From Sphingomonas sp. OV641 (GTDB taxonomy: Bacteria; Pseudomonadota; Alphaproteobacteria; Sphingomonadales; Sphingomonadaceae): a stretch of DNA of 64,000 nt. This document shows, piece after piece, positions 38,024-47,389 of the stretch (positions are counted from its first letter, which is position 1; every line of letters starts with the position of its first letter). The notes below the pieces were generated by a model, which saw only the letters and a program-made list of their open reading frames with translations, was not told the origin of the DNA and made no database searches. The position numbers and the translations under genes are program-made. The stretch is taken from NCBI RefSeq assembly GCF_900109205.1, contig NZ_FNZB01000001.1, positions 1,736,001 to 1,800,000 of the forward strand. Reading direction: 5' to 3'.

Positions 38024-39396
38024 TATGCCATGCCCCCGGCGAGCGCCGCGATCACGCGCGACAGCCCGACCCCGTTTGATCCCTTGACGAGTACCGCATC
38101 ACCCGGCGCGAGCATTCCGGGAAGAACCTCCAGCGCCGCTGCGGCGGTGGGCACATGGACGAATTCCAGCCGCCCCTCAAGCGCTTGTGCAAGCGGCGTC
38201 ATCGCTTCGCCGACAAGCAGCGCCACTTCGACGTGCGCCGCCTCAAGCGGCTCCTTCAATGCTGCGTGATAGTCCGGGGATGAAGCGCCCAGCTCCCGCA
38301 TTTCGCCCAGCACAGCGACATGCCGGCCGGGTTCGGCGGCCAAGACCGAGAGTGTCGCCGCCATGGATGCCGGATTGGCGTTATAACTTTCATCGATCAC
38401 CAGCGCCTGGCCCTGCTTGACCGGCGCGACGAAGCGCGCCCCGCGGCCGGGCAGGCCGCCCAGATCGGCAAGGGCGAGCCCCGCAAGCCCGAGGTCGCCG
38501 CCGACTGCATCCACGGCCGCGAGAACCGCCAGGGCGTTCGAAACCCAATGCGCGCCGGGCTGGCCGACGGTGAAGCTCAGCTCCCGCTCGCCCACCTTTG
38601 CGGAGACGAAGGTGCCTCCGGTGCGGACGGGCATGGTCTCGATCGGGCGAACGTCCGCCTCACGTGCCGTACCGAACGTCATGATTCGTGCGGCATATGG
38701 TTTTGCTGCGGCAATCAGGCGATCGCGATGAGGGCTGTCATAGGGCACGATCGCAATGCCGCCGGGCTCCAGCCCGCGAAAGATCTCCCCCTTTGCGTCG
38801 GCAATCGCGCTTTCATCGGGGAAGAATTCGGTGTGCGCCGGTGCGATCGCGGTGACGATCGCGACATGCGGACGCACCAGGGTGGTCAGGTGCGCAAGCT
38901 CGCCCGGGTGGTTCATCCCCATCTCGAGCACGCCATACCGGGTCGAAGCCGGCATCCGCGCAAGGCTGAGCGGGACGCCGGTGTGGTTGTTGTAGCTTTT
39001 GACGGAACGGTGCGTGGAACCGGGCGCGCTTCGATCCAGCGCCGCGAACAACGCCTCCTTGGTTGAGGTCTTGCCAACCGATCCGGTCACACCGATGATC
39101 TTTGCGTCCGTGCGCGCACGGGCCGCACGACCGAGATCCTCGAGCGCGACAAAGGTGTCCGCCACCTGCACGTGCGGCCCGGCAGCCTGGTCCGAGACAA
39201 GGGCTCCGGCGGCGCCCTGCGCATAGGCCTGCTCAAGGAAGCAGTGACCGTCCGTGGCCTCGCCGCGCAGGGCAATGAACAGGTCGCCCGGGCCGACTTC
39301 GCGGGAGTCGAATGCAACGCCCTTTACGTCAAAGTCGGCCGAGACATGACCGTGAGTGGCGGCGGCGATCGCGTCGGAGGTCCAGAGATATGGCAT
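38023..39396 (-). CDS. murF: UDP-N-acetylmuramoyl-tripeptide--D-alanyl-D-alanine ligase
   Basis: Adds the D-Ala-D-Ala dipeptide to the UDP-MurNAc tripeptide. The 457-residue Mur ligase has the N-terminal [20 protein letters not shown] motif, the ATP loop [16 protein letters not shown], the [11 protein letters not shown] motif of the central domain and [14 protein letters not shown] at the C terminus. Unlike most genes of this cluster it does not touch its upstream neighbour: 270 bases separate it from the end of murE, and they contain a small ORF. No clear ribosome binding site precedes ATG 39396. Confidence 0.95.
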   Translation of the reverse strand: MPYLWTSDAIAAATHGHVSADFDVKGVAFDSREVGPGDLFIALRGEATDGHCFLEQAYAQGAAGALVSDQAAGPHVQVADTFVALEDLGRAARARTDAKIIGVTGSVGKTSTKEALFAALDRSAPGSTHRSVKSYNNHTGVPLSLARMPASTRYGVLEMGMNHPGELAHLTTLVRPHVAIVTAIAPAHTEFFPDESAIADAKGEIFRGLEPGGIAIVPYDSPHRDRLIAAAKPYAARIMTFGTAREADVRPIETMPVRTGGTFVSAKVGERELSFTVGQPGAHWVSNALAVLAAVDAVGGDLGLAGLALADLGGLPGRGARFVAPVKQGQALVIDESYNANPASMAATLSVLAAEPGRHVAVLGEMRELGASSPDYHAALKEPLEAAHVEVALLVGEAMTPLAQALEGRLEFVHVPTAAAALEVLPGMLAPGDAVLVKGSNGVGLSRVIAALAGGMA

Positions 39397-39548
39397 GGGG
39401 GTCTATAGCACCGGCAACGAGGCGATCGCACGCGGATCGCGGTGGAACTTGCGCATAATCTGCCAAGCGGCAGCGAACGTCACCCGCAACCGGCAGTAGC
39501 CGGGTGCCGCCCCGAGATGGAGCGCAGGATGGCGTCGCGCGCGCTGCT

Positions 39549-39677
39549 TCAACGCAGCCCGCTCACAGTCTCGCCCGTCACCAGTTCATATCGCAGGCCG
39601 AGGGTACGCCGCTCGCGGGGCGGCTTTGCACCTTCGCTGACGATAGGCTTCGACGGCACAACGAACTTACGCTTCAC
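39549..39677 (-). CDS. Possible 42-residue protein between murE and murF
   Basis: A GTG at 39677 begins 42 codons ending at a TGA at 39549. AGGGAGG lies six bases before it, inside the last murE codons, and the GTG lies 11 bases inside the murE stop, in another frame. The product is basic at the start (VKRKFVVPSKPIV) and ends GETVSGLR, with no membrane segment or Cys and no family I know. Being in frame-independent contact with a strong site in a tightly packed operon supports expression; short length and absence of recognised homologues keep it doubtful. The remaining 150 bases to murF hold only a small possible hairpin. Confidence 0.45.
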   Translation of the reverse strand: MKRKFVVPSKPIVSEGAKPPRERRTLGLRYELVTGETVSGLR

Positions 39678-41088
39678 CTGCCACCTCCCTGGCTACATTG
39701 ACGTCATCGAACGGGAGCACCAGATCGCCGACGATCTGCCCCTGTTCGTGCCCCTTCCCGGCGATCAGCACGATATCGTCTGCGTTCGCCTCCCGAACCG
39801 CGCGCCGGAGCGCCTCGCGCCGATCCCCGCATTCAATGGCGCCCGGCGCGCCCTTCAGGATCTCGGCGCGGATCGCCGCCGGCTGCTCGCTGCGGGGGTT
39901 ATCGTCAGTCACGATTGCGAGATCCGCATGTGCGGCCGCGATCTGCCCCATCGGCTCCCGCTTTCCCTGGTCACGGTCCCCGCCGGCACCAAACACTAGG
40001 ATGAGACGGCCGGCCACATGGGGCCGCAGCGCGGCGATGGCCGCCTCCAGCGCATCGGGCGTGTGCGCGTAATCGACATAGACCGGCGCGCCGCTCGGCG
40101 CGATTACCGCGCGCTCCAGCCGCCCGCGCACCGGCTGCAACCGTGCAAGCCCGGCGATCGTCTGGGCAGTGTCGCCGCCCGTGGCGATCACTAGGCCCGC
40201 CGCAATCATCGCATTGGCGGCCTGATAGGCACCGATCAGCGGCAGGGTGACGCGATGTTCCACTCCCCCGGCCAGGATCACCAGGCCTTGCCCCAGCAAC
40301 GTCGGGTCGCGTGAAATCAACCGTAGGTCGTCCCCGTGCTCGCCAACCGTCAGCAGGCCGTTGCGACGGGCGCGCGCCAGATCGACGACGCGTTCCGAAT
40401 GCGGATCGTCCACCCACACGACCACCGTGCCGTCGGGCGCGAGGACTTCGGAGAAGAGGCGCAGCTTGGCGGTGAAATATGCCGCCATGTCACCGTGATA
40501 GTCGAGATGATCACGACTGAGATTGGTGAACGCCGCAGCCGAGACGTGGAGCCCTTCCGTGCGGTACTGGGTCAGTCCGTGGCTGGATGCCTCGAACGCG
40601 AGATGGGTGACGCCCTCACGCGCGAGTCCGGCGACATTGGACAGGAAGGTGACCACGTCCGGCGTCGTCAGCCCGGTACCTACCCGTTCATCGGACGTGG
40701 TGACGCCCAAGGTGCCGATCGACGCTGCTGAATGGCCCGCCATTCGCCAGAGCTGGCGGGCGAGCTCAACGGTGGAGGTCTTGCCGTTCGTGCCGGTCAC
40801 CGCCACGCACGTGGCGGGAAACGGCGCAAAGAAGCGCGCCGCCAGATCAGCAAAGCAGGCGCGCGGATTGTCTGCCGCGATGTGCGCGGCGCCCTTCACC
40901 TCGGCCTCGTGCCGGGCCACCACGGCAATTGCACCGGCGGCGATCGCCGCGGGGATGAAGTCTTCGCCGTTGACCCGTGCGCCCTCGAACGCACCGAACA
41001 CATTACCCGGCGCGACCTTGCGATGATCGATCGCAAAGCCGGTCACCGTTGCCACTTCGCCGTTCCCGGTGAGCTCGCCGAGCTTCAT
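39667..41088 (-). CDS. murE: UDP-N-acetylmuramoyl-tripeptide synthetase (meso-DAP type)
   Basis: Adds meso-diaminopimelate to UDP-MurNAc-Ala-Glu. The 473-residue protein has ATP loop AVTGTNGKTSTVELA, the HLAFEASSHGL segment, and the DDNPRSE motif that marks the DAP-specific (Gram-negative) type. ATG 41088 overlaps the ftsI stop in ATGA; the long frame back to 41676 is antisense-like sequence across ftsI and not part of the gene. The last codons carry the ribosome binding site of the small ORF that follows. Confidence 0.95.
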   Translation of the reverse strand: MKLGELTGNGEVATVTGFAIDHRKVAPGNVFGAFEGARVNGEDFIPAAIAAGAIAVVARHEAEVKGAAHIAADNPRACFADLAARFFAPFPATCVAVTGTNGKTSTVELARQLWRMAGHSAASIGTLGVTTSDERVGTGLTTPDVVTFLSNVAGLAREGVTHLAFEASSHGLTQYRTEGLHVSAAAFTNLSRDHLDYHGDMAAYFTAKLRLFSEVLAPDGTVVVWVDDPHSERVVDLARARRNGLLTVGEHGDDLRLISRDPTLLGQGLVILAGGVEHRVTLPLIGAYQAANAMIAAGLVIATGGDTAQTIAGLARLQPVRGRLERAVIAPSGAPVYVDYAHTPDALEAAIAALRPHVAGRLILVFGAGGDRDQGKREPMGQIAAAHADLAIVTDDNPRSEQPAAIRAEILKGAPGAIECGDRREALRRAVREANADDIVLIAGKGHEQGQIVGDLVLPFDDVNVAREVAGEA

Positions 41089-42809
41089 TCGGCATCCACC
41101 TTCTTGTTGCCGGGCGCGTGCCAGAGCAGGCTTTGCAGCTCGCGAACATCGATGTCCCGCTGCGCGTCCGGAATGACCCCCAGCATCGCGCCGGTACGGC
41201 TGATGACGCGGCTGACGACTGGCGCGGCGGTATAGGCAGCCGTGGTCTGGAAAAGGTTTGCCTCCACGCGCTTCGGGCTGTCCATCATGGTGAGCACGAC
41301 ATAGCGCGGTGCATCCATCGGGAAGGCCGCGGCAAAGGTCGAGACGTTGCGGTTGTGCGCATAGCCGCCCTTTTCGGCCGCTTCGGCGGTGCCCGTCTTG
41401 CCGCCGACGCGATAGCCGGGTGCCTCTGCCTTTCGCCCGGTCCCGTCCGTCACAATCAGACGGAGCAGCTGCCGCATGCGGGCACTGGTCGTCTCGCTGA
41501 TCACCCGGCGGCCCTTCGGGGCCGCGCCAGGTGCGACTTTCAGCAGAGTCGTCGGCCGCCAGACGCCGCCATTGACCAACGTCGCATAGGCATTGGCAAG
41601 GTGAAGCGGCGTCACGGCGATGCCATGCCCATAAGCCGTCGTCATCACCGTGGTGCGGGCCCAGAAGTGCGGCCACAGCGGGCGCCCTTTCTCGACCAGC
41701 TCGATATCGGGCTTGGTATCGAAGCCGAGCTTGCGGAACATGATCTGCATCCGCTCGGCGCCGATCTCATCCGCAATGCGCGCGGTGGCTATGTTGGACG
41801 AGTGGATCAGCGTTTCGGGGATGTTGAGCCAGCGGTTCTGCGCATGGTCGTCCTTGATCCGGAAACGACCCACCTGCAGCGGGGCGGTGGCATCGAAACG
41901 CCGAGACATGTCCGTGACCACGCCATTGTCGATGGCGGTCGCCATGGCGATCGGCTTGAAGGCAGAGCCCAGCTCGTACACGCTTTGGGTGACGGTATTC
42001 CGAAGCTGCTCGATCCCGGCCATGCCGACCCGGTTGGGATTGAACAGGGGCAGCGACACCATCGCGATCACTTCGCCGGTATCGACGTCGAGCACCACGC
42101 CGGCGGCGGCGCGCGCCTGCATGCTCGCCATCGATTGGCCAAGCTCGCTTTCCATCGCCGCCTGAACGCGGCTGTCGATCGACAGGATCACTGGCTTACC
42201 GGACATGGCCGGGTTCAGGAGGCGCTCGTCCAGCGCCCGCTCCATGCCCAGCCGGCCATGAACGGTCGGATCCTTCCGTGTCGTGCCGATGTAGCCGAGC
42301 ACATGCGCCGCCAGGGTGGATTGCGGGTACAGGCGCTGCGTTTCGCGATCGAACACGATGCCTGGCTCACCGATGGCATTCACCGCCTGAACCAGCGCCG
42401 GAGACGCCCGGCGGTTCAGGTAGGTGAAGTTCACGTCCTTGGTGATCAGGCGATAGAAATGATGCTGGTCGCCGATATCCGGCATCAGGTCGGCCAGCTT
42501 CTTCGCAATATCGCTGCGGTCGCCCAGCAAGCGACGCGGATGGACACCGATCGTCCACGCGTCGATCGTTCGTGCGAGTTGCTGCCCATTGCGATCAACG
42601 ATGTCGCCGCGCGGCGCCGTGCTGATGGCGGCGGTCCGCTGCGGTCCGCCATCGAAGGCCAGCATCGCCAGGCGCGCGATCACCAGCAGGATCGCCGCCC
42701 CGAACAGCAGCAATAGCACCATGAGGCGCATGTGCTGGGTCGCAAGCAGCGCCTGGCGCTGTTCGCTTACGCGCGCTGGGCGCGCTGCCCGGGCGACCAT
42801 TGTGGTCAA
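41085..42809 (-). CDS. ftsI: Peptidoglycan D,D-transpeptidase FtsI (PBP3)
   Basis: Cross-links septal peptidoglycan with FtsW. The protein (574 residues from TTG 42809) has one membrane helix near 28-50, a pedestal domain and the penicillin-binding domain with S282xxK285 (ELGSAFKP), SSN at 337-339 and KTG at 471-473. The TTG overlaps the ftsL stop in TTGA, matching the overlap style of the cluster; an ATG at 42800 is a three-residue shorter alternative. Its stop overlaps murE. Confidence 0.95.
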   Translation of the reverse strand: MTTMVARAARPARVSEQRQALLATQHMRLMVLLLLFGAAILLVIARLAMLAFDGGPQRTAAISTAPRGDIVDRNGQQLARTIDAWTIGVHPRRLLGDRSDIAKKLADLMPDIGDQHHFYRLITKDVNFTYLNRRASPALVQAVNAIGEPGIVFDRETQRLYPQSTLAAHVLGYIGTTRKDPTVHGRLGMERALDERLLNPAMSGKPVILSIDSRVQAAMESELGQSMASMQARAAAGVVLDVDTGEVIAMVSLPLFNPNRVGMAGIEQLRNTVTQSVYELGSAFKPIAMATAIDNGVVTDMSRRFDATAPLQVGRFRIKDDHAQNRWLNIPETLIHSSNIATARIADEIGAERMQIMFRKLGFDTKPDIELVEKGRPLWPHFWARTTVMTTAYGHGIAVTPLHLANAYATLVNGGVWRPTTLLKVAPGAAPKGRRVISETTSARMRQLLRLIVTDGTGRKAEAPGYRVGGKTGTAEAAEKGGYAHNRNVSTFAAAFPMDAPRYVVLTMMDSPKRVEANLFQTTAAYTAAPVVSRVISRTGAMLGVIPDAQRDIDVRELQSLLWHAPGNKKVDAE

Positions 42810-43465
42810 CGCAAGCGGCCCCGCTCGCTGCGAGCGCCGCTCATCAGATCACCAAGCGTCGCGTCGCTGAGCAGCGACTTGTCCAGCATCGCGACCGCGT
42901 GCGCCTTGCGGATGGAAGCGGTCGGCGCACCCGCTGCGGTCACTGACGCCTTGATGATCGCGGGACGAGCCGGCTCCGTCACCGCAGCCATCACCTTGAC
43001 CGCCGAAGGGCGCGGAGCGGCGGGCCTGGCGGCGACCTGAACCAGAGTAGCCGTCGATGCGGCGGGCATCTCCTCAACTACGGCGGGCGCGATCTCAGCA
43101 GGGCGAGCAGGAACGATCAGCTGAGCGGTCTGAACGTCACCCTCGCCTCCTCCGGGCAGCAACGATCCCGGGCGGAAGCTGATGGCGGCAAGCTGCGCTT
43201 CGTCGCGCACGAACTGCGAGGCGGTCGGCGCGACCAGCGCCAGCGTATCGCCGTTCCAGCGCTCGAGCTGGGCGAGATTTGACCGCACGTCGAACTCCGT
43301 CTCGAGCGCGCGGATATCGCGCTCCGCCGAGCTGATCTTGGCGTCGATCTGCGCCAGCCGCTTTCGCTCAGCGGCCACCTGCAGGCTGACGAGATAGAAG
43401 CTCAGCGACACGATCACCACGCCGCCGAACCACCCAAGTCCTTTCAGTCGATACGCCGCCGTCAT
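42806..43465 (-). CDS. ftsL: FtsL-like division protein with extended C terminus
   Basis: A 219-residue bitopic protein: short cytoplasmic N terminus, membrane helix (about 10-30) and a coiled-coil heptad region (AERKRLAQIDAKISSAERDIRALETEF, in parts) as in FtsL, which with FtsB and FtsQ activates FtsWI. Typical FtsL is about 100-120 residues; here about 110 further residues, rich in Ala, Pro and Val, extend past the coiled coil. Position between rsmH and ftsI is diagnostic. The ATG directly follows the rsmH stop. Confidence 0.8.
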   Translation of the reverse strand: MTAAYRLKGLGWFGGVVIVSLSFYLVSLQVAAERKRLAQIDAKISSAERDIRALETEFDVRSNLAQLERWNGDTLALVAPTASQFVRDEAQLAAISFRPGSLLPGGGEGDVQTAQLIVPARPAEIAPAVVEEMPAASTATLVQVAARPAAPRPSAVKVMAAVTEPARPAIIKASVTAAGAPTASIRKAHAVAMLDKSLLSDATLGDLMSGARSERGRLR

Positions 43466-44440
43466 TTACTCGTCTCCACTCGCAGCCCGCCCCGCCACAT
43501 CTATTTCGTTTTCGCCCCATGCCGGCGCAGCCGTCCGGCGCGCCGCCCGCAGGGTCGCGGATCGGGCACGCGGATTGCGCGCCACCTCCGCCGCCGTCGG
43601 ACGCACCGCCCGCCCGAGAACCTCAAATGTCGGCTGGCGCGTATCCACGGCCGCCGGCCGATGACGCGATCCCGCCGGCGTTCCGCCGCTCCGCTCGCGA
43701 AGGAAACGCTTGATCATGCGGTCCTCCAGCGAGTGAAAGCTGACGACCGCCAGCCGCCCGCCCGGCGCGAGCGCCCGCTCCGCTGCGGCCAGCCCGGCCG
43801 CCAGCTCATCAAGCTCGCGGTTCACATGAATGCGCACCGCCTGAAAAGCGCGGGTCGCCGGATCCTTCTTGTCATGCGGCCGATGGCCCAGAGCCTTGCG
43901 TACCACGCGGGCGAAATCGCCAGTCGTCGTTAGCGGCCGTGCCGCCACGATCGCGCGCGCCACCCGCCGCGACTTCGGCTCCTCGCCATAGCGCCACAGC
44001 ACGTCCGCGATGTCCGCCTCATCGGCATTGTTGAGGAAGTCGGCGGCGCTTTCCCCTTCCTGGCTCATCCGCATGTCCAGCGGACCGTCCTGCTGGAACG
44101 AGAAGCCGCGCGCCGCCTGGTCGAGGTGCATGGACGACACGCCGATATCCATCGTGATACCGTCCACCGGCGCTGCGCCACGCGCGGCCAGCTCCCGATC
44201 CAGCCGGGAGAACTCCGATGCCACGAGGATCAGGCCAGCCTCGGACGTTTCCAGCTCGCGCCCTGCCGAGATCGCGTCAGGATCGCGATCAAAGGCGAAC
44301 ACGCGCGCGCCGAGCCCCAGCAATGCGCGGGTATATCCCCCGGCACCAAAGGTGGCATCGACCATGGTTTCGCCAGGCGCAGGGGCGAGCGCCGTCAGCA
44401 CTTCCTCCAGCAGGACCGGGATGTGAGGCGCGCCGCTCAC
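43466..44440 (-). CDS. rsmH: 16S rRNA (cytosine-1402-N4)-methyltransferase
   Basis: SAM-dependent methyltransferase acting on C1402 of 16S rRNA. The 324-residue protein has [13 protein letters not shown] at the N terminus, the SAM motif [27 protein letters not shown] and [18 protein letters not shown] (given in parts) as in RsmH. GTG 44440 overlaps the mraZ stop in GTGA and gives the usual family start; the ATG at 44464 lies inside mraZ. It abuts ftsL with no spacer. Confidence 0.94.
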   Translation of the reverse strand: MSGAPHIPVLLEEVLTALAPAPGETMVDATFGAGGYTRALLGLGARVFAFDRDPDAISAGRELETSEAGLILVASEFSRLDRELAARGAAPVDGITMDIGVSSMHLDQAARGFSFQQDGPLDMRMSQEGESAADFLNNADEADIADVLWRYGEEPKSRRVARAIVAARPLTTTGDFARVVRKALGHRPHDKKDPATRAFQAVRIHVNRELDELAAGLAAAERALAPGGRLAVVSFHSLEDRMIKRFLRERSGGTPAGSRHRPAAVDTRQPTFEVLGRAVRPTAAEVARNPRARSATLRAARRTAAPAWGENEIDVAGRAASGDE

Positions 44441-44940
44441 AGCGCGATGCCCTTGTCGCGGCACATGATGGTCGCGTGACGCTTCACCATCTCGTCGACG
44501 CCATCGTGCGCGATCAGCGCACGGGGATCCCAGATCATGAAGCTTTCATAATCGCCCAGGAAGAACGCGATGTCGCTGATGGTCGCCAGTTCGCGCTCGG
44601 CCGCGGGCAGGATGAAGCGGCCGCTGCCATCGAACGGCACAGGCTCGACCGACGCGCCGCGCATGCGGGGCGCGTAATAAGCAGCGGAGCCGGTGTGCGT
44701 GCCGGCCTCGTTCTGGCGCTGGATCAGCTGGTTCTTGGCGAATTCGATATAGCCGCGATCATGCGCGATCAGGCAGGGGAAATCGGGGTGGACCCCAACC
44801 AACACGGTGCCGCCATCCTTGCCGTCAGGCCGGGGCGCATTCTGGGCGAGGGCCGCCCGTAGGGTGCTGGGAATGGCGACACGGCCCTTGTCATCGACAA
44901 GGCCGACCCCCTTCCCAAGATAATCCACCCGTTCCGACAC
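44437..44940 (-). CDS. mraZ: Transcriptional regulator MraZ
   Basis: Repressor or regulator of its own dcw operon, with two AbrB-like SpoVT domains. The 167-residue protein begins [21 protein letters not shown] and shows the second repeat with [21 protein letters not shown] 44940 has GAGG ahead and fits the family start; the reading from 45012 adds unrelated residues. A four-repeat array of 10-bp operator-like units lies 127 bases upstream. First gene of the cluster, overlapping rsmH. Confidence 0.93.
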   Translation of the reverse strand: MSERVDYLGKGVGLVDDKGRVAIPSTLRAALAQNAPRPDGKDGGTVLVGVHPDFPCLIAHDRGYIEFAKNQLIQRQNEAGTHTGSAAYYAPRMRGASVEPVPFDGSGRFILPAAERELATISDIAFFLGDYESFMIWDPRALIAHDGVDEMVKRHATIMCRDKGIAL

Positions 44941-45066
44941 GCCCACCTCGCACAAGGCGCGCAAGAGACCCTGTCCCGAAAAGCGGCCTTCACCGCCCTC
45001 CGGCTGTCGCAACTTGCAGACAACAGTGGTCCTGCCCCTCTGTCGCTAAACAAGTACCAGCGACCG

Positions 45067-45106
45067 TCGGGGATGGGAAGGGAAATTCGGGGAAAATCGG
45101 GGAAAC
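45067..45106 (-). promoter_or_regulatory. Candidate MraZ operator, four 10-bp direct repeats
   Basis: On the plus strand, units at 45067, 45077, 45087 and 45097 read TCGGGGATGG, GAAGGGAAAT, TCGGGGAAAA and TCGGGGAAAC, exactly in 10-base register. Known MraZ sites are direct repeats of a TGGGN-type box with a 10-base period upstream of mraZ. The array lies 127-167 bases upstream of the mraZ start, in front of the whole dcw cluster. A GAATC (45123-45127), a possible CcrM methylation site, is just beyond it. Confidence 0.75.
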
Positions 45107-45115
45107 GAACTCAGC

Positions 45116-45143
45116 CTGGCGAGAATCTTCCACTCTCGGCCAG
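45116..45143 (-). terminator. Hairpin upstream of dcw promoter region
   Basis: CTGG-CGAGA arms pair with TCTCG-CCAG across a short loop (45116-45143), about 110 bases after the end of the 94-residue gene read on the minus strand. No U run follows, so it is either a weak terminator of that gene or part of the operator region. Confidence 0.35.
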
Positions 45144-45250
45144 ACAGTTTGCCCAGCGTTCATGATCAGTTCCGCCGGCAGCGAACGAAAACTCGGCCAA
45201 ACAGCGCCGGAACGGGGCGCCCGCCCATGATTTCCCCGAGCATCCCTGAA

Positions 45251-45535
45251 TCATTGCGGCATCTCGGCGGGAGCAGGAGTCGGCTCAGCGGTGCTCGGGG
45301 CCACGCCGAGCTGTGCAAGTGGCTCGTTGTCGGCGTCGTCGATCGGCGAGGTCGTGTTGACGGCCGTCATGTTGGCGACCTCGGCCGCGCTGGTCGCGGC
45401 CGAGGCAGGCTGCTGACGGTTCGCGGCGCTGAACAGCGCGCTGGCCAAGCCGATCAGAAGGATCACAGCGGCGAGGCCGACCATGCCGACCCGAACGCGC
45501 TGCATCGCCTGGCTGGAGGTTGCGCCTTGCTTCAT
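45251..45535 (-). CDS. Small bitopic membrane protein, unknown
   Basis: A 94-residue protein, MKQGATSSQAMQR followed by one membrane helix (VGMVGLAAVILLIGLASALF, about 17-36) and a 55-residue acidic, Pro/Thr-rich exported tail (EPLAQLGVAPSTAEP, ending PAEMPQ). ATG 45535 is inside a longer ORF whose upstream part does not resemble a protein. Same strand as, and between, the cysteine synthase gene (50 bases upstream of it) and mraZ. I do not recognise a family; it may depend on the cysK transcript. Confidence 0.7.
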   Translation of the reverse strand: MKQGATSSQAMQRVRVGMVGLAAVILLIGLASALFSAANRQQPASAATSAAEVANMTAVNTTSPIDDADNEPLAQLGVAPSTAEPTPAPAEMPQ

Positions 45536-45585
45536 CACGTGCCGCGACTCTAACGCGGGGTCACGCACTTGTCGAATTTTGCTTG

Positions 45586-46566
45586 TCAAGACCGTGCCGA
45601 CGCCAATCCCTTCGACTCGCGCCAGGTGGGGTTGTAGAGCGTGGACAGGTACCGAAAGCCGGTGTCGCACAGGATCGTGGCCACTCTCTTGCCGGGCCCC
45701 AATGCCTTGGCGAGGCGGACCGCGCCGGCGACGTTGATCCCGGATGACAGCCCAAGGCAGAGCCCCTCCTCCGACAGCAGTCGGTCGACCCACTCCAGGC
45801 CCTCGGCATCCGAAATCCGGAATTGTGTGTCGATCGGCGCACCCTCGAGGTTCGCGGTGATGCGCCCCTGACCGATGCCCTCGGCAACGGACGAGCCCTC
45901 GCTCTTCAACTCGCCATGGGCATAATATTCGTAAAGCGCCGCGCCATGCGGATCGCTGAGCGCGATCGTGATGCCTTCATCCTTTTCCTTGAGGCCGAGC
46001 CCAACCCCGGCAATGGTGCCACCAGTACCCGCGGCACAGGTGAAGCCGTCGATCCGTCCGTCCATCTGCGCCCAGATCTCCTCTGCCGTACCGACGATAT
46101 GAGCGCGGCGATTGGCGATATTGTCGAACTGGTTAGCCCAGACGGCGCCGGGCGTTTCCTCCGCGATGCGGCGGGACTGGTGCACGAAATGACAGGGGCT
46201 GGAATAAGGCGCCGCCGGCACCGTTACGAGCTCGGCGCCGAGCGCCCGCAGTGTCTCCATCTTTTCCTTGGATTGCGTGTCCGGCATCACGATAATGGTG
46301 CGATAACCCTTGGCGTTCGCCACCAGCGCCAGGCCAATGCCGGTATTGCCGGCCGTCCCTTCCACAATAGTACCGCCGGGCTGAAGAGCGCCACGCGCCT
46401 CCGCATCCTCGACGATGAATAGCGCCGCGCGGTCCTTCACGCTGGCGCCGGGATTAGCAAACTCACACTTGCCGAAGATGTCGCAACCTGTTGCCTCACT
46501 AGGCCCCTTGAGGCGGACGAGCGGTGTGTGACCAATGAGCGAAAGCGTATCTGGAGCAGTGTGCAT
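45586..46566 (-). CDS. Cysteine synthase family protein (PLP-dependent)
   Basis: A 326-residue fold-type II PLP enzyme converting O-acetylserine and sulfide to cysteine in classical members. The PLP lysine lies in ANPGASVKDRAA (about residue 44). The sulfate/O-acetylserine binding loop is EGTAGNTGIGLAL where CysK has TSGNTG, so Ser becomes Ala; a similar change occurs in yeast and other eukaryote-like paralogues, so the exact reaction could differ. The CAAGTGGTIAGVG and SSGINVAGAVRLA segments are normal. ATG at 46566. Most likely a cysteine synthase or a close relative, hence no gene symbol. Confidence 0.85.
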   Translation of the reverse strand: MHTAPDTLSLIGHTPLVRLKGPSEATGCDIFGKCEFANPGASVKDRAALFIVEDAEARGALQPGGTIVEGTAGNTGIGLALVANAKGYRTIIVMPDTQSKEKMETLRALGAELVTVPAAPYSSPCHFVHQSRRIAEETPGAVWANQFDNIANRRAHIVGTAEEIWAQMDGRIDGFTCAAGTGGTIAGVGLGLKEKDEGITIALSDPHGAALYEYYAHGELKSEGSSVAEGIGQGRITANLEGAPIDTQFRISDAEGLEWVDRLLSEEGLCLGLSSGINVAGAVRLAKALGPGKRVATILCDTGFRYLSTLYNPTWRESKGLASARS

Positions 46567-46716
46567 GATCTATAGATGGCCCGGCGGGCTCGACCCGGCA
46601 ACCGCAGCTTGCTCTTTGCGACCCGATAGTCTTGCTACTCACACCTGCATCGGACGGTATTCAATCACTTACGCACGATTGTCAGGCAAGCCGCCCAGGT
46701 CGAGAGGCGAAGAAGC

Positions 46717-47205
46717 GTGACGTTGAAATCCTCTTTCCCGCCCGTCGTCGCGCCCGATGCCCGCGTACTCGTTCTTGGCAGCCTTCCGGGCGAACGAAGC
46801 TTGGCCGAACGCCGTTACTATGCACATCCCCAAAATCAGTTCTGGGACCTCATGGGACCGGTCGTGCGCCTCGACCTCACGATGATGGGCTATGAGGCGA
46901 GGCTCGACGCGCTCCGGGCGGCGGGCATCGCCTTGTGGGACGTCGTCGCGCGCGCCCGGCGGATCGGCAGCACGGACGCGACGATCCGGGACGCGGCTGC
47001 GAACGACCTTCCGGGCTTGCTTGATCGGCTGCCAGAACTGCGCGCGGTCGCCTTCAATGGCGGAAAAGCGCTGTCGCTGGGCCGACCTTTGATCGCGGAG
47101 CGGGGTCTTGCGGTGCTTGCCCTGCCCTCGTCCAGTCCGCTCCACACGATCGGGCGCACCGCCAAACAGCCGGCATGGGACGCGATCGCCGCCTACCTCG
47201 ACTGA
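46717..47205 (+). CDS. DNA-deoxyinosine (hypoxanthine) glycosylase, UDG family 6
   Basis: A 162-residue UDG-fold enzyme. Motif I is VLGSLPGERSLAERRYYAHP with QNQFW after it (Asn in the family-6 position) and the late motif is LPSSSPLHT, matching the hypoxanthine-DNA glycosylase group that removes deaminated adenine. GTG 46717 begins a sequence typical of the group; a GAGAGG lies some 20 bases upstream, more distant than usual. It is divergent from the cysteine synthase gene and alone in its orientation. Confidence 0.85.
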   Translation: MTLKSSFPPVVAPDARVLVLGSLPGERSLAERRYYAHPQNQFWDLMGPVVRLDLTMMGYEARLDALRAAGIALWDVVARARRIGSTDATIRDAAANDLPGLLDRLPELRAVAFNGGKALSLGRPLIAERGLAVLALPSSSPLHTIGRTAKQPAWDAIAAYLD

Positions 47206-47389
47206 AAATGCTCGAGAAACGCATCGGCATATAGCGTTGACCACAACCTGCGGCGGCGCCGGATAACTGCAGAAGCTGACGAGACGCGCTCCGCTCACCC
47301 TCCGAAGGGCTCGACCCGCCGAGTGTGGCTTGCGCGGAACCGGTACGCGGCGGCCTCGTTGCCATGTTGAACAATCACGAGGAGTGACC

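Noticed and set aside
41089..41676. Upstream extension of murE in frame
   Set aside because: Lies inside ftsI codons and is low-complexity; murE has a four-base overlap start at 41088.
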